From: Mycobacterium paraense
Lineage (GTDB): Bacteria > Actinomycetota > Actinomycetes > Mycobacteriales > Mycobacteriaceae
Assembly (NCBI RefSeq): GCF_002101815.1
Contig: NZ_LQPM01000013.1
Coordinates: 462,664-526,663 of the forward strand
Direction of reading: 5' to 3'
Length of the DNA stretch: 64,000 nt
Part shown: positions 23,834 through 32,246 of the stretch, piece by piece
How positions within the stretch are numbered: position 1 is the first letter of the stretch
Layout of the letters: every line of letters starts with the position of its first letter
Notes under the pieces: generated by a model
The model's input: only the letters and a program-made list of their open reading frames with translations
Database searches by the model: none
What the model was told of the DNA's origin: nothing
Translations under genes and position numbers: made by a program

Positions 23834-25342
23834 GTGGCAGCGGCGCGCCCACTTCGATTCGGCACCGCGGGGCTGCGCGGCCCGGTGCGCGACGGGCCCG
23901 ACGCCATGAACGCGGCGGTGGTCGCGCGCGCGACGTGGGCGGTGGCGCGGGTGCTCGCCGAGGACGGCCTGGCGGGTGCGCCGGTGATCGTCGGCCGCGA
24001 CGCCCGGCACGGCTCGGCGCCGTTTGCCGCGGTGACGGCCGAAGTGCTTGCCGCGCAGGGCTTTCCGGTTCTCCAACTGCCGGGCCCGGTGCCCACCCCG
24101 GTGGTCGCGTTCGCGGTGCGGCACACCGGCGCCGCGGCCGGGGTGCAGATCACGGCGTCGCACAACCCGCCGAGCGACAACGGCTACAAGGTGTACTTCT
24201 CCGGCGGCATGCAGATCGTCTCGCCCACCGATCGCCGGATCGAGGCCGCGATGGCGGCCGCTCCCCCACCCGACGAGATCGTTAGGCGCCCAGTGGAACC
24301 CGCGGGCACCGAGCTCATCGAGCGCTACCTCGAGCGCGCGGCCGGGGTGCGGCGCGGCACCGGCTCGGTGCGGGTGGCGCTGACGCCGTTGCACGGGGTC
24401 GGCGGCGCGGTGGCGGTGGAAGCCTTGCGGCGCGCGGGATTTCACGAAGTACACACCGTCGGGGCGCAGTTCGCGCCCGACCCCGACTTCCCGACCGTCG
24501 CGTTCCCCAACCCCGAGGAGCCCGGCGCCAGCGACGCGCTGCTCACCCTGGCCGCCGAAACGACGGCCGACGTCGCGATCGCGCTGGACCCCGACGCCGA
24601 CCGGTGCGCGGTCGGCATCCCCGCGACCTCGGGCTGGCGGATGCTGTCCGGCGACGAAACCGGGTGGCTGCTGGGCGATTACCTGCTGTCCCGCGAACCC
24701 GACGCCGGCGCCGCGGTGGTGGCCAGCACCGTGGTGTCGTCGCGGATGCTGGCGGCGATCGCCGCGCACTACGGCGCGACGCACGTCGAGACCCTCACCG
24801 GCTTCAAGTGGCTGGCGCGCGCCGACGCGAGGGCGCCGGGCAAAAAGCTGGTGTACGCCTACGAGGAGGCGATCGGCCACTGTGTCGACCCGGATGCCGT
24901 GCGCGACAAGGACGGCATCAGCGCCGCGGTGCTGGTGTGCGACCTGGTGGCGGCGCTGCGGGCGCAGGGCCGTTCGGTGCCCGACCTGCTCGACGACCTG
25001 GCCCGCCGCCACGGCGTGCACGACGTCGCGGCGGTGTCGCGCCGCCTCGCCGACGCCGACGAGGCCGCCGGGGTGATGCGGCGGCTGCGCGCGGGCCCGC
25101 CACGCCGGCTGGCCGGCTTCGCCGCCGCGCTCACCGACCTCGCCGACGTCACCGACGCCCTGATCTTCGCCGGCGGCGACGACGCGACGTCGGCCCGGGT
25201 GGTGGTGCGGCCGTCGGGTACCGAGCCGAAGTTGAAGTGCTACATCGAGATTCGCTGCGCGCCGGCCGACGACCTGCGGGCCGCCCGCCAGCGGGCGCGG
25301 GCGTTGCGGGACGAGCTGTCCGCGGAAGTGCGCGGCTGGTAG
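23834..25342 (+). CDS. pmmB: Phosphomannomutase/phosphoglucomutase family PmmB, short N-terminus
   Basis: This is a 502-residue alpha-D-phosphohexomutase. The phosphoserine loop is TASHNPPSDNGYK, the metal loop DPDADRC and the phosphate loop SGTEPKLK. The GTG start at 23834 leads straight into RPLRFGTAGLRGPV. The M. tuberculosis protein has about 30 residues before this point, so the N-terminal helix is missing here. It is co-transcribed with deoD. Together with deoD and deoA, a role in pentose or hexose phosphate interconversion, including phosphopentomutase-like activity, is possible. Confidence 0.9.
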   Translation: MAAARPLRFGTAGLRGPVRDGPDAMNAAVVARATWAVARVLAEDGLAGAPVIVGRDARHGSAPFAAVTAEVLAAQGFPVLQLPGPVPTPVVAFAVRHTGAAAGVQITASHNPPSDNGYKVYFSGGMQIVSPTDRRIEAAMAAAPPPDEIVRRPVEPAGTELIERYLERAAGVRRGTGSVRVALTPLHGVGGAVAVEALRRAGFHEVHTVGAQFAPDPDFPTVAFPNPEEPGASDALLTLAAETTADVAIALDPDADRCAVGIPATSGWRMLSGDETGWLLGDYLLSREPDAGAAVVASTVVSSRMLAAIAAHYGATHVETLTGFKWLARADARAPGKKLVYAYEEAIGHCVDPDAVRDKDGISAAVLVCDLVAALRAQGRSVPDLLDDLARRHGVHDVAAVSRRLADADEAAGVMRRLRAGPPRRLAGFAAALTDLADVTDALIFAGGDDATSARVVVRPSGTEPKLKCYIEIRCAPADDLRAARQRARALRDELSAEVRGW

Positions 25343-25346
25343 GCGC

Positions 25347-25970
25347 TCAGCGCGGCCCGAATTGGCGGTCACCCGCGTCGCCGAGGCCGGGCACGATATA
25401 GGCGATCTCGTTGAGCCCCTCGTCGACCGCGACCGTGAAGAGCCGCGCGCCCGGCGCCGCTTTCTCCAGCGCCGCAATGCCTTCGGGCGCGGCCACCACG
25501 CACAGCACGGCGATGTCCGAGGCGCCGCGGCGGTGCAGCAGGCCGATCGTGTGCGTCAGGGACCCGCCGGTGGCCAGCATCGGGTCGAGCACCAGCACCG
25601 GCGTTTCACTCAGGTCGTCGGGCAGCGACTCCATGTACCCGCTCGGCAGGTGGGTTTGTTCGTCGCGGGCCACGCCGACGAACCCCACCCGGGCCTCGGG
25701 CAGCAGCGCAAGCGCCTGTTCGACCATGCCGAGGCCGGCGCGCAGCACGGGCACCAGCAGCGGCGGGTCGGCCAGCCGCACCCCGAGGGTCTCGGCGAGC
25801 GGCGTGCGGATCGGGAACGTCTCGCGGCCGGCGTCGCGGGTGGCCTCGTAGACGAGCATCGCGGTCAGCTCGCGCAGGGCCGCCCGGAAGTGGGCGTTGT
25901 CGGTGCGTTCGTCGCGCAACGCCGTCAGCCGCGACAGCGCCAGTGGGTGATCGACGACGCGCACCTCCAC
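25347..25970 (-). CDS. upp: Uracil phosphoribosyltransferase
   Basis: This 207-residue enzyme makes UMP from uracil and PRPP. The PRPP-binding loop is [11 protein letters not shown] and the uracil-binding end is [15 protein letters not shown]. The GTG at 25970 gives the same length and start ([11 protein letters not shown]) as the M. tuberculosis protein. The frame remains open to 26075 but that extension is not conserved. It converges on pmmB with a 4-base gap and is divergent from sapM, with promoters packed into 92 bases. Confidence 0.94.
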   Translation of the reverse strand: MEVRVVDHPLALSRLTALRDERTDNAHFRAALRELTAMLVYEATRDAGRETFPIRTPLAETLGVRLADPPLLVPVLRAGLGMVEQALALLPEARVGFVGVARDEQTHLPSGYMESLPDDLSETPVLVLDPMLATGGSLTHTIGLLHRRGASDIAVLCVVAAPEGIAALEKAAPGARLFTVAVDEGLNEIAYIVPGLGDAGDRQFGPR

Positions 25971-25982
25971 GGGATGTGACCC

Positions 25983-25988
25983 TATATA
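25983..25988 (-). promoter_or_regulatory. Candidate -10 of upp
   Basis: TATATA on the minus strand lies 12 bases before the upp start. It predicts a very short 5' leader of about 5 bases. Confidence 0.35.
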
Positions 25989-26050
25989 ACGATTGCGACC
26001 GGCAACGCTGACACGCTCGCGCGACGCCGTCCGCGCGGCGAATCCGCTCA

Positions 26051-26056
26051 TATACT
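26051..26056 (+). promoter_or_regulatory. -10 element of sapM, predicted leaderless
   Basis: TATACT lies 6 bases before the GTG at 26063, with no ribosome site between. Confidence 0.55.
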
Positions 26057-26062
26057 CCCGAC

Positions 26063-26917
26063 GTGCTGAGCACAATCAAGAGCCTGGTCGGCGCGGCCGT
26101 GCTGGCGGCCCTGGTGGTGATCCCGTCGGTGAACCGGGTGGACCTCACCGTCGCCGCGCTGCCGCAGCCGTCGCACGTGGTGATCGTGATCGAAGAGAAC
26201 CGCGCCGCGGCCCACATCATCGGCAACAAGGCGGCGCCGTTCATCAACGCGCTGGCCGCGGGCGGGGCCAACATGGCCCAGTCGTTCGCCGAAACGCACC
26301 CCAGCGAGCCGAACTACCTGGCGCTGTTCGCCGGCAGCACGCTGGGGGTGACCAGCGACACCTGCCCGGTCAACGGCGGCGCGACGCCCAACCTGGCCAC
26401 CGAATTGCTTTCCGCCGGTTACACATTCGCCGGTTACGCGGAGGGCCTGCCCGCGGTCGGCTCGACCGCCTGCAGCGCCGGCAAGTACGCGCGCAAGCAC
26501 GTGCCGTGGGCCAACTTCACCAACGTGCCGGCCGCCGACTCGCTGCCGTTCTCGGCCTTCCCGATGGGCAATTACGCCGCGCTGCCGACGGTGTCGTTCG
26601 TCATCCCCAACAACGACGACAACATGCACGACGGCTCGATCGCGCAGGGCGATGCCTGGCTGAGCCGTGAGCTGTCGGGCTACGCCAACTGGGCGGTCGC
26701 CAACAACAGCCTGCTCATCGTGACGTGGGACGAGGACGACGGCGGGCCGCGAAACCAGATCCCGACCATCATCTACGGCGGGCACGTGCAGCCCGGCACC
26801 TACAACGAGCAGATCAACCACTACAGCGTGCTCGCCACGCTCGAGCAGATGTACGGGCTGCCCAAGATCGGCTACGCCGCGACAGCCGCGCCGATCGCGA
26901 CCATCTGGGCCGCGTAA
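26063..26917 (+). CDS. sapM: Secreted acid phosphatase SapM
   Basis: This 284-residue secreted phosphatase removes phosphate from PI3P on phagosomes and blocks their maturation in M. tuberculosis. The N-terminus has a signal sequence (residues 1-33, [13 protein letters not shown] core). The mature part begins near [20 protein letters not shown]. Family segments [25 protein letters not shown] and [15 protein letters not shown] are intact. It belongs to the phosphoesterase superfamily with phospholipase C. The 15-residue difference from the M. tuberculosis length is in the signal region. It uses a GTG start directly behind a TATACT element. Confidence 0.93.
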   Translation: MLSTIKSLVGAAVLAALVVIPSVNRVDLTVAALPQPSHVVIVIEENRAAAHIIGNKAAPFINALAAGGANMAQSFAETHPSEPNYLALFAGSTLGVTSDTCPVNGGATPNLATELLSAGYTFAGYAEGLPAVGSTACSAGKYARKHVPWANFTNVPAADSLPFSAFPMGNYAALPTVSFVIPNNDDNMHDGSIAQGDAWLSRELSGYANWAVANNSLLIVTWDEDDGGPRNQIPTIIYGGHVQPGTYNEQINHYSVLATLEQMYGLPKIGYAATAAPIATIWAA

Positions 26918-26956
26918 CGGGCTGGCCCGCTGGCCCGCTGCTCACCGGCCCGTCGC

Positions 26957-26962
26957 TATTGT
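26957..26962 (+). promoter_or_regulatory. -10 element of the Rv3311 homologue, predicted leaderless
   Basis: TATTGT lies 7 bases before the ATG at 26970. Confidence 0.4.
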
Positions 26963-26969
26963 GTGCCGC

Positions 26970-28259
26970 ATGGCTGCTGACCTCGTGCCCATCCGCCTGA
27001 GCCTGTCCGAAGGCGACCGCTACACCGTGTGGGCGCCCCGCTGGCGCGACGCCGGCGACGAGTGGGAGGCGTTTCTCGGCAAGGACGAGGACCTGTACGC
27101 GTTCGACAACGTTGCCGACCTGGTCGCGTTCGTGCGCACCAACACCGACAACGACCTGGCCGACCACCCGGCGTGGCAGGACCTGACCGCGGCGCACGCG
27201 CACAGCTTCGAACCCGCCGAGGACCGCCAGTTCGATCTGGTCGCCGTCGAGGAGCTGGTGTCGGAGAAGCCCACCGAGGAGTCGGTCGCCGCGCTGGCGG
27301 GCACGCTGGCGATCGTGTCGTCGATCGGCTCGGTGTGCGAGCTGCCCGCGGTGGCGAAGTTCTTCAACGGAAACCCGTCCCTGGGCACGGTGGCCGGCGG
27401 GATCGACACCTTCACCGGGAAGGCGGGCCAGAAGCGCTGGAATGCGATCGCCGAGGTCATCGCGCGCAGCTGGGACGACGTGCTCGGCGCGATCGACAAG
27501 ATCGTCAGCACCCCGGAGGTCGACGCCGACGATGCGGCCAAGGCCGCCGAGGAACTGGCCGAGGAGCGCGACGAAGAGGGCGACGAAGAGGCGACCGAAG
27601 ACGCGGTTGCCGAGTCCGCGGAGGACGAGCCGGACGCCGACGAGGAGCCCGCCGAAGACGAGGCCGACGAAGAGGACCGCGCCGCCGGCGACACCGTCGT
27701 GCTGGGCGGCACCGAGGACTTCTGGGTCCAGGTGGGCATCGACCCCATTCGCATCATCACGAGTTCCGACACGTTCTACACGCTGCGCTGCTACCTGGAC
27801 GACCGCCCGATCTTCCTGGGCCGCAACGGCCGCATCAGCGTGTTCACCTCCGAGCGGGCCCTGGCCCGCTACCTCGCCGACGAGCACGACCACGACCTGT
27901 CCGACCTGAGCACCTACGACGACATCCGCACCGCCGCGACCGACGGCTCGCTGTCGGTCGACATCACCGACGACAACATCTACGTGCTGAGCGGGCTGGC
28001 CGACGACTTCGCCGACGGGCCGGACGCACTGGATCGCGATCAGCTGGACCTGGCCGTCGAGTTGCTCCGCGACATCGGCGACTACTCCGAGGATTCCGCG
28101 GTGGACAAGGCGCTCGACCCCGCCCGGCCGCTGGGCAAGCTGGTGGCCTCGGTGCTGGAGCCGGGGTCGGTCAGCAGGCCCGGACCGCCGTACTCCGCGG
28201 CGGTGCGGGAGTGGGAGAAGTTGGAGCAATTCGTCGAGGGGCGGCTCCGACGGGAATAG
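26970..28259 (+). CDS. Conserved acidic protein (Rv3311 homologue)
   Basis: This 429-residue protein of unknown function is conserved in mycobacteria. Two similar alpha/beta segments flank a low-complexity acidic linker: residues 5-190 (begin PIRLSLSEGDRYTVWAPRW, with YAFDNVADLVAFV) and about 240-425 (FWVQVGIDPIRI, with SVFTSERALARYL). The linker at about 188-235 is rich in Glu, Asp and Ala. The internal similarity suggests a duplicated module. No signal peptide, membrane segment or catalytic motif is seen. The ATG at 26970 is preferred over a GTG at 26961. Confidence 0.85.
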   Translation: MAADLVPIRLSLSEGDRYTVWAPRWRDAGDEWEAFLGKDEDLYAFDNVADLVAFVRTNTDNDLADHPAWQDLTAAHAHSFEPAEDRQFDLVAVEELVSEKPTEESVAALAGTLAIVSSIGSVCELPAVAKFFNGNPSLGTVAGGIDTFTGKAGQKRWNAIAEVIARSWDDVLGAIDKIVSTPEVDADDAAKAAEELAEERDEEGDEEATEDAVAESAEDEPDADEEPAEDEADEEDRAAGDTVVLGGTEDFWVQVGIDPIRIITSSDTFYTLRCYLDDRPIFLGRNGRISVFTSERALARYLADEHDHDLSDLSTYDDIRTAATDGSLSVDITDDNIYVLSGLADDFADGPDALDRDQLDLAVELLRDIGDYSEDSAVDKALDPARPLGKLVASVLEPGSVSRPGPPYSAAVREWEKLEQFVEGRLRRE

Positions 28260-28315
28260 GGCGCGAATAGCCCTCGCGTTTGACGGGTCCCCGAGACTGC
28301 TCTTTACTGGCGCAG

Positions 28316-29299
28316 GTGTCACTTCCCGGCATCGGCCCGCTGCCCCTGTACGGGTTCCAGCGCCCGGCCATGCTGCTGTTCGCCTTGGTCCCGCTGGCGC
28401 TGCTCGCCTTCTACGTCGTGGTGCAGGCCCGGCGCCGGCGGCGGCTGCGCCGGTTCACCGAGTCCGAGGTTCCGCAATCGTGGTGGCGGCACCTGCCGAT
28501 CGCGGTCTCGCTGCTTTCGCTGCTGCTGTTGACCGTCGCCCTGGCCACGCCCACGCACGACATGCGCATCCCGCGCAACCGCGCCTGCGTCGTGCTCGTC
28601 ATCGACATGTCGAATTCCATGCGCGCCACCGACGTCGAGCCCACCCGGCTCAAGGCGGCCGAGCAGGCGGCCAGCCAGTTCGCCGGCCAGCTGACGCCGG
28701 GGATCAACCTCGGGCTGGTCGGGTTCGCCGGGACGCCCTACCTGCTGGTGCCGCCGACCCCGCAGCACCAGGCGACCCTGGACGCGCTGAAGAAGCTCGA
28801 GTTCGGCGACGGGACGGCCACGGGTGAGGCGATCTTCACCGCGCTGCACGCGGTCGGGGCGGCGGCCATCGCCGGCGGCGACACCCCGCCGCCGGCCCGC
28901 ATCGTGCTGCTGTCCGACGGTGGCGAGAACAAGCCGACCGATCCCAGCGACCCGCACGACGGCGCCTACACCGCCGCGCGGCTGGCCAAGGACCAGGGCG
29001 TGCCCATCTCGACGATCTCGTTCGGCACCAAAGGCGGCGAGATCGAGATGAACGGCCAGCGGGTCGCCGTGCCCGTGTCGACCGACCAGATGCGCACCAT
29101 CGCGCGGCTGTCGGGCGGGCAGTCCTACACCGCCACCAACATCGCCGAGCTCAACAAGAGCTACAACGCGATCGAGAACGACATCGGCTTTCGCATGGTG
29201 CCCGGCCCCGGCAGCGCCGGGTGGCTGCGCCTGGGCGTCATCGCCGCCCTGATCGCCACGGCGCTGGCGCTGTTGATCAACCGGCGATTGCCGATCTGA
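28316..29299 (+). CDS. VWA-domain membrane protein, Rv1481-like (UPF0353), copy 1
   Basis: This 327-residue protein has two N-terminal membrane helices, a von Willebrand A domain (about 85-275), and a C-terminal helix (GVIAALIATALALLI). The metal-ion site motif DMSNSMRATD matches DxSxS. The later MIDAS parts GTATGEAIF and LLSDGGENKP are present. Related proteins sit in MoxR/BatA-type complexes. The GTG at 28316 aligns its start VSLPGIGPLPLYGF with the neighbouring paralogue. A TTG at 28280 is another possibility. No MoxR ATPase is adjacent, so this is an extra copy outside the usual moxR locus. Confidence 0.85.
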   Translation: MSLPGIGPLPLYGFQRPAMLLFALVPLALLAFYVVVQARRRRRLRRFTESEVPQSWWRHLPIAVSLLSLLLLTVALATPTHDMRIPRNRACVVLVIDMSNSMRATDVEPTRLKAAEQAASQFAGQLTPGINLGLVGFAGTPYLLVPPTPQHQATLDALKKLEFGDGTATGEAIFTALHAVGAAAIAGGDTPPPARIVLLSDGGENKPTDPSDPHDGAYTAARLAKDQGVPISTISFGTKGGEIEMNGQRVAVPVSTDQMRTIARLSGGQSYTATNIAELNKSYNAIENDIGFRMVPGPGSAGWLRLGVIAALIATALALLINRRLPI

Positions 29300-29303
29300 C
29301 TCG

Positions 29304-30311
29304 CTAGGCGGGCAATCGGCTGTTGAGGGCGAGGCCGGCCAGGATGGCGCCGGCCAGGATCACCGCCCCGAGCAGCATCCAGGCGAGGCTGGCGTCGCCC
29401 TTCACCGTCTCGTAGCCGATCTGGCGCTGCAGCGTCGAATAGACCTGCTCGAGCGATTCCAGGCTGTCGGCGTGGAACGCCTGACCGTCGGTGATCTTGG
29501 TGATCTCCTGCAGCGTCTGGTCGTCGACGGGGACCGGGATGGTGGCGCCCTCGTAGTCGACGGTGCCATACGGCGTGCCGAAGGAGATCGTGGAGATCTG
29601 CACCTCCTCGGCCTTGGCCGCGCGCGCCGCGGTGAACGCGCCCTGCGGGGCGTTGGGGTCCAGCGGCACGTTCTCGGCGCCGTCGGACTCCAGCACGATG
29701 CGCGCCGGGGGCGGCCCCTCCCCGCCGCCCATCACCGAGCCGACGGTCGCGATCGCCTGCAGCGCGGTGAAGATGCCCTCCCCCGTCGCGGTTTTCGGAG
29801 CCGGCTTGAGGCTGTCGATCGCCGCCTTGACCGCCTGGCGGTTCGTCGTCGGGGACACCAGCAGCGACGCGTTCGCCGCGAACTCCACCAGCCCCAGGTT
29901 GATGGCCGGCGTCAGCTCGTCGGCGAATTTCTTGCCGGCCTCCTGCGCGGCGGCCAGCCGGTTCGGGGGGACGTCGGTGGACGCCATCGACTCCGAGACG
30001 TCGATGACCAGCACGACGACGGCGCGGTTCAGCGGAATCCGGATGTCGGACGTCGGCCCGGCCATCGCGGTGGTCAGCAGCGCCAGCGACGCGGCCAGCA
30101 GGATCGTCGGCACGTGCCGCCACCGGCCGGAGCGCACCGGCGCGACGCGCTCCAGCACCTCCATGTTGGCGAACCGCAGCACCCGGCGCCGCCGGGCGAA
30201 CTGCACCGCGACGTAGATCCCGATCACCAGCAGGACGACCAGCAGAACCAGGAAGAACCAGGCGTTCTGGAAGCCCGTCAGCGACACCGGACCCAGCAGC
30301 GGCAGCTTCAT
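29304..30311 (-). CDS. VWA-domain membrane protein, Rv1481-like (UPF0353), copy 2
   Basis: This 335-residue protein has exactly the length of M. tuberculosis Rv1481. The topology is two N-terminal helices ([19 protein letters not shown] and a second one at about 60-80), a VWA domain with [10 protein letters not shown], and a C-terminal helix. The MIDAS motif and TATGEGIF are intact. It converges on copy 1 with a 4-base gap. The second Met (30311) fits the family start [14 protein letters not shown]; a GTG at 30323 is possible. The pair may arise from an inverted duplication or two acquisitions. Confidence 0.87.
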   Translation of the reverse strand: MKLPLLGPVSLTGFQNAWFFLVLLVVLLVIGIYVAVQFARRRRVLRFANMEVLERVAPVRSGRWRHVPTILLAASLALLTTAMAGPTSDIRIPLNRAVVVLVIDVSESMASTDVPPNRLAAAQEAGKKFADELTPAINLGLVEFAANASLLVSPTTNRQAVKAAIDSLKPAPKTATGEGIFTALQAIATVGSVMGGGEGPPPARIVLESDGAENVPLDPNAPQGAFTAARAAKAEEVQISTISFGTPYGTVDYEGATIPVPVDDQTLQEITKITDGQAFHADSLESLEQVYSTLQRQIGYETVKGDASLAWMLLGAVILAGAILAGLALNSRLPA

Positions 30312-30362
30312 GTCCAGCCACACTATGCGGCGAACGGCGACCCTGCACGGGGCCGGGCCGGG

Positions 30363-31397
30363 TCAGCCCGCGACGAGGTCGCGGCGCTGGGTGAACTTGA
30401 TGTCCAGGCTGCGCAGGTGGGTCTGCAGCCCGGCGTCCTGGATGGGGATCAGGTGGGCCGGGGTGTCCGTCTCGTTGTAGTGGGCGTGCCACATGCCGGG
30501 CGGGGTGGTGAAGGCGCCCCCGGCACGCCAGTCGACCCGGATCGGGTCGACGATGTCGCCGCGCTCGTCGAGGCGGGTGCCCAGCAGCGTGTAGCAGCCG
30601 CTGGGCGGCGCGTCGAGGATCAGGTCCAGCGCCACCGACTGGTGCCGGTGTGGGCGCTGCTCCTGCTGCGGCGGCAGCACCCCGAACATCGCCCACAGCA
30701 CGTGGGTGATGGTCATCGTCTGCTCCTGGTTGGCGTTGGCCAGCAGCACGCTGACCCGGCTCTTCTCATTGGCGCCGGGGCGGGCGGCGATCTCCTCCAG
30801 CTTGGCCACCGCGTCGGCCCGGCAGAACTTCGTCGCGCGGAACCGCGGCTCGGTGGCCTGCGCGCCGAGGTAGCGCAGCAGCGGCTCGTCGTGGACCCAG
30901 TACATGGCCGTCTCGGCGTCGGCGTAGAACACCGAGTGCGTGCCCGCGGGCAGGGTCAAGAAGTCGCCCTTCTCCCACTTGACGAGGTGGCCGTTGATGG
31001 CCGCGAAGCCGCGCCCGTACAGCACGTAGTACAGCTGCGAGGTGGCGTTGGGGCTGGCGTCGACCTGCTCGCCGGGGCGGATGCGGACGAAGTTGGCCAG
31101 CAGCGCGGGGCTGGTGGCCGGGCCGGTCCGGATGCCCAGCTCTGCCGACAGGTCCAACGGGTACACACCGGTGGGCCGATCGACGTAGATCTCCGGATCG
31201 AAGCGGGTAATCGGGACCTGCGGCGCGTGTCCCGATCCGATCGGGTTGGCGGCCTTCGAGTACTCGAAGTAGCACGCGTCGTCGGCCCAGTCTTCGAACC
31301 GGCCCTCGAAGCCGTATTCGGCGACGTTGGTCATCGGCGCGGGGACGGTCGGGTCCAGGTTGGGGACGACCGATTGATTCGTTTCCACGAGGGACAT
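30363..31397 (-). CDS. Double-cupin protein, gentisate dioxygenase-like
   Basis: This 344-residue protein has two cupin barrels. The N-terminal one is at about 105-180 (GDFLTLPAGTHSVF). The C-terminal one is at about 240-330, with the metal-type motif RPHRHQSVALDLIL and PPGMWHAHYNE. The HRHxS element resembles gentisate 1,2-dioxygenase, but the overall match is distant. It may act on another aromatic or keto acid. It is divergent from a GntR regulator with a shared control region, and a metal-dependent amidohydrolase follows that regulator. Together they look like a small catabolic locus of unknown substrate. Confidence 0.75.
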   Translation of the reverse strand: MSLVETNQSVVPNLDPTVPAPMTNVAEYGFEGRFEDWADDACYFEYSKAANPIGSGHAPQVPITRFDPEIYVDRPTGVYPLDLSAELGIRTGPATSPALLANFVRIRPGEQVDASPNATSQLYYVLYGRGFAAINGHLVKWEKGDFLTLPAGTHSVFYADAETAMYWVHDEPLLRYLGAQATEPRFRATKFCRADAVAKLEEIAARPGANEKSRVSVLLANANQEQTMTITHVLWAMFGVLPPQQEQRPHRHQSVALDLILDAPPSGCYTLLGTRLDERGDIVDPIRVDWRAGGAFTTPPGMWHAHYNETDTPAHLIPIQDAGLQTHLRSLDIKFTQRRDLVAG

Positions 31398-31426
31398 GAC
31401 GAGTACCCTTCGGTTGAGGTGCGTCT

Positions 31427-31454
31427 TGTATCCTCAATGTATCTATCTTGTATC
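31427..31454. promoter_or_regulatory. Three TGTATC direct repeats at 11-bp spacing (probable operator)
   Basis: TGTATC occurs at 31427, 31438 and 31449, exactly one helical turn apart, 30 bases upstream of the cupin start and facing the GntR gene. The stretch is AT-rich. FCD-type GntR proteins bind sites of the TTGTAT kind. The link to this regulator is inference. Confidence 0.5.
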
Positions 31455-31543
31455 TCAGCTGTCAACCGCGGTCGGCCGGGTGTTCGTTTGGTGTACCTTC
31501 AGGGACGCAACTGGGATACGACTTAGCTGCAAGACGTAGCCGC

Positions 31544-31553
31544 AAGGAAGGGG
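31544..31553 (+). promoter_or_regulatory. Strong Shine-Dalgarno in front of an ACG codon
   Basis: AAGGAAGGGG lies 7 bases before ACG (31561), which is in frame with the GntR gene. No ATG, GTG or TTG occurs in this frame between the upstream stop at 31537 and 31618. Confidence 0.5.
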
Positions 31554-31617
31554 CGGGCCGACGGAACCACGGGCGGGCACGGCCAAGGACCGGGCGCTTC
31601 AGTACGTCAAGACACGG

Positions 31618-32214
31618 GTGCTCACCGGCCAATTTCCGGGCGGGGAGCTGATCAGCGAGGGCGACGTCGCCACCGCGCTGGGCATGTCGCGGACGCCGGT
31701 GCGCGAGGCGTTCCTGCGCCTCGAGGCCGAAGGGCTGCTGCGGTTGTACCCGCAGCGCGGCGCGCTCGTCGTCCCGGTGTCGCCCGACGAGGCGCGCGCG
31801 GTCATCGAGGCCCGGCTGGTGCTGGAGCAGTTCGCGACGGCCAAGGTGGCCGGGCGCGGCCCCGGCGCCCGCGCGGCGATCTACGAACGCCTGGCGGGCG
31901 AGCTGAAGCGGCAGCGCGATGCCGCCGCCGCGGACGATTGGCGCGAGTTCCTGGACGCCGACCGCGCCTTCCACACCGTCACCCTGGAGGAGTCCGGGAA
32001 CGCCATCGTGTCCGGCTTCTACTCGTCGCTGCGGGACCGTCAGATGCGGATGATCGGCGAATCGGCGCTGGGCGATCCCCACCGGATGGCGACGATCATG
32101 GACGAGCACCGCGGCATCGCCGAGGCGCTGCGCGACGGCGACCTGCCGCGCGCCCAGGAGGCGGTGCGCGCGCACCTGGCCAGCACCGGACGGGCCATCG
32201 GCATCGCGCCTTGA
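31618..32214 (+). CDS. GntR family (FCD subfamily) transcription regulator, start unclear
   Basis: This regulator has an N-terminal winged helix (VATALGMSRTPVREAFLRLE) and a C-terminal all-helical FCD ligand domain, with likely metal ligands in DADRAFH and in DEHRGIAEAL. The first usable standard start is GTG at 31618, but that cuts off the first DNA-binding helix. The frame upstream codes AKDRALQYVKTRVLTGQF, which is typical for this family. An excellent ribosome site precedes an ACG at 31561. True translation may start at this ACG, or the ATG was lost by one base change. It lies 32 bases before the amidohydrolase and probably shares its transcript. Confidence 0.85.
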   Translation: MLTGQFPGGELISEGDVATALGMSRTPVREAFLRLEAEGLLRLYPQRGALVVPVSPDEARAVIEARLVLEQFATAKVAGRGPGARAAIYERLAGELKRQRDAAAADDWREFLDADRAFHTVTLEESGNAIVSGFYSSLRDRQMRMIGESALGDPHRMATIMDEHRGIAEALRDGDLPRAQEAVRAHLASTGRAIGIAP

Positions 32215-32246
32215 CGCGGCGGGGCGCCGGTGGGACAACTGGCGGT

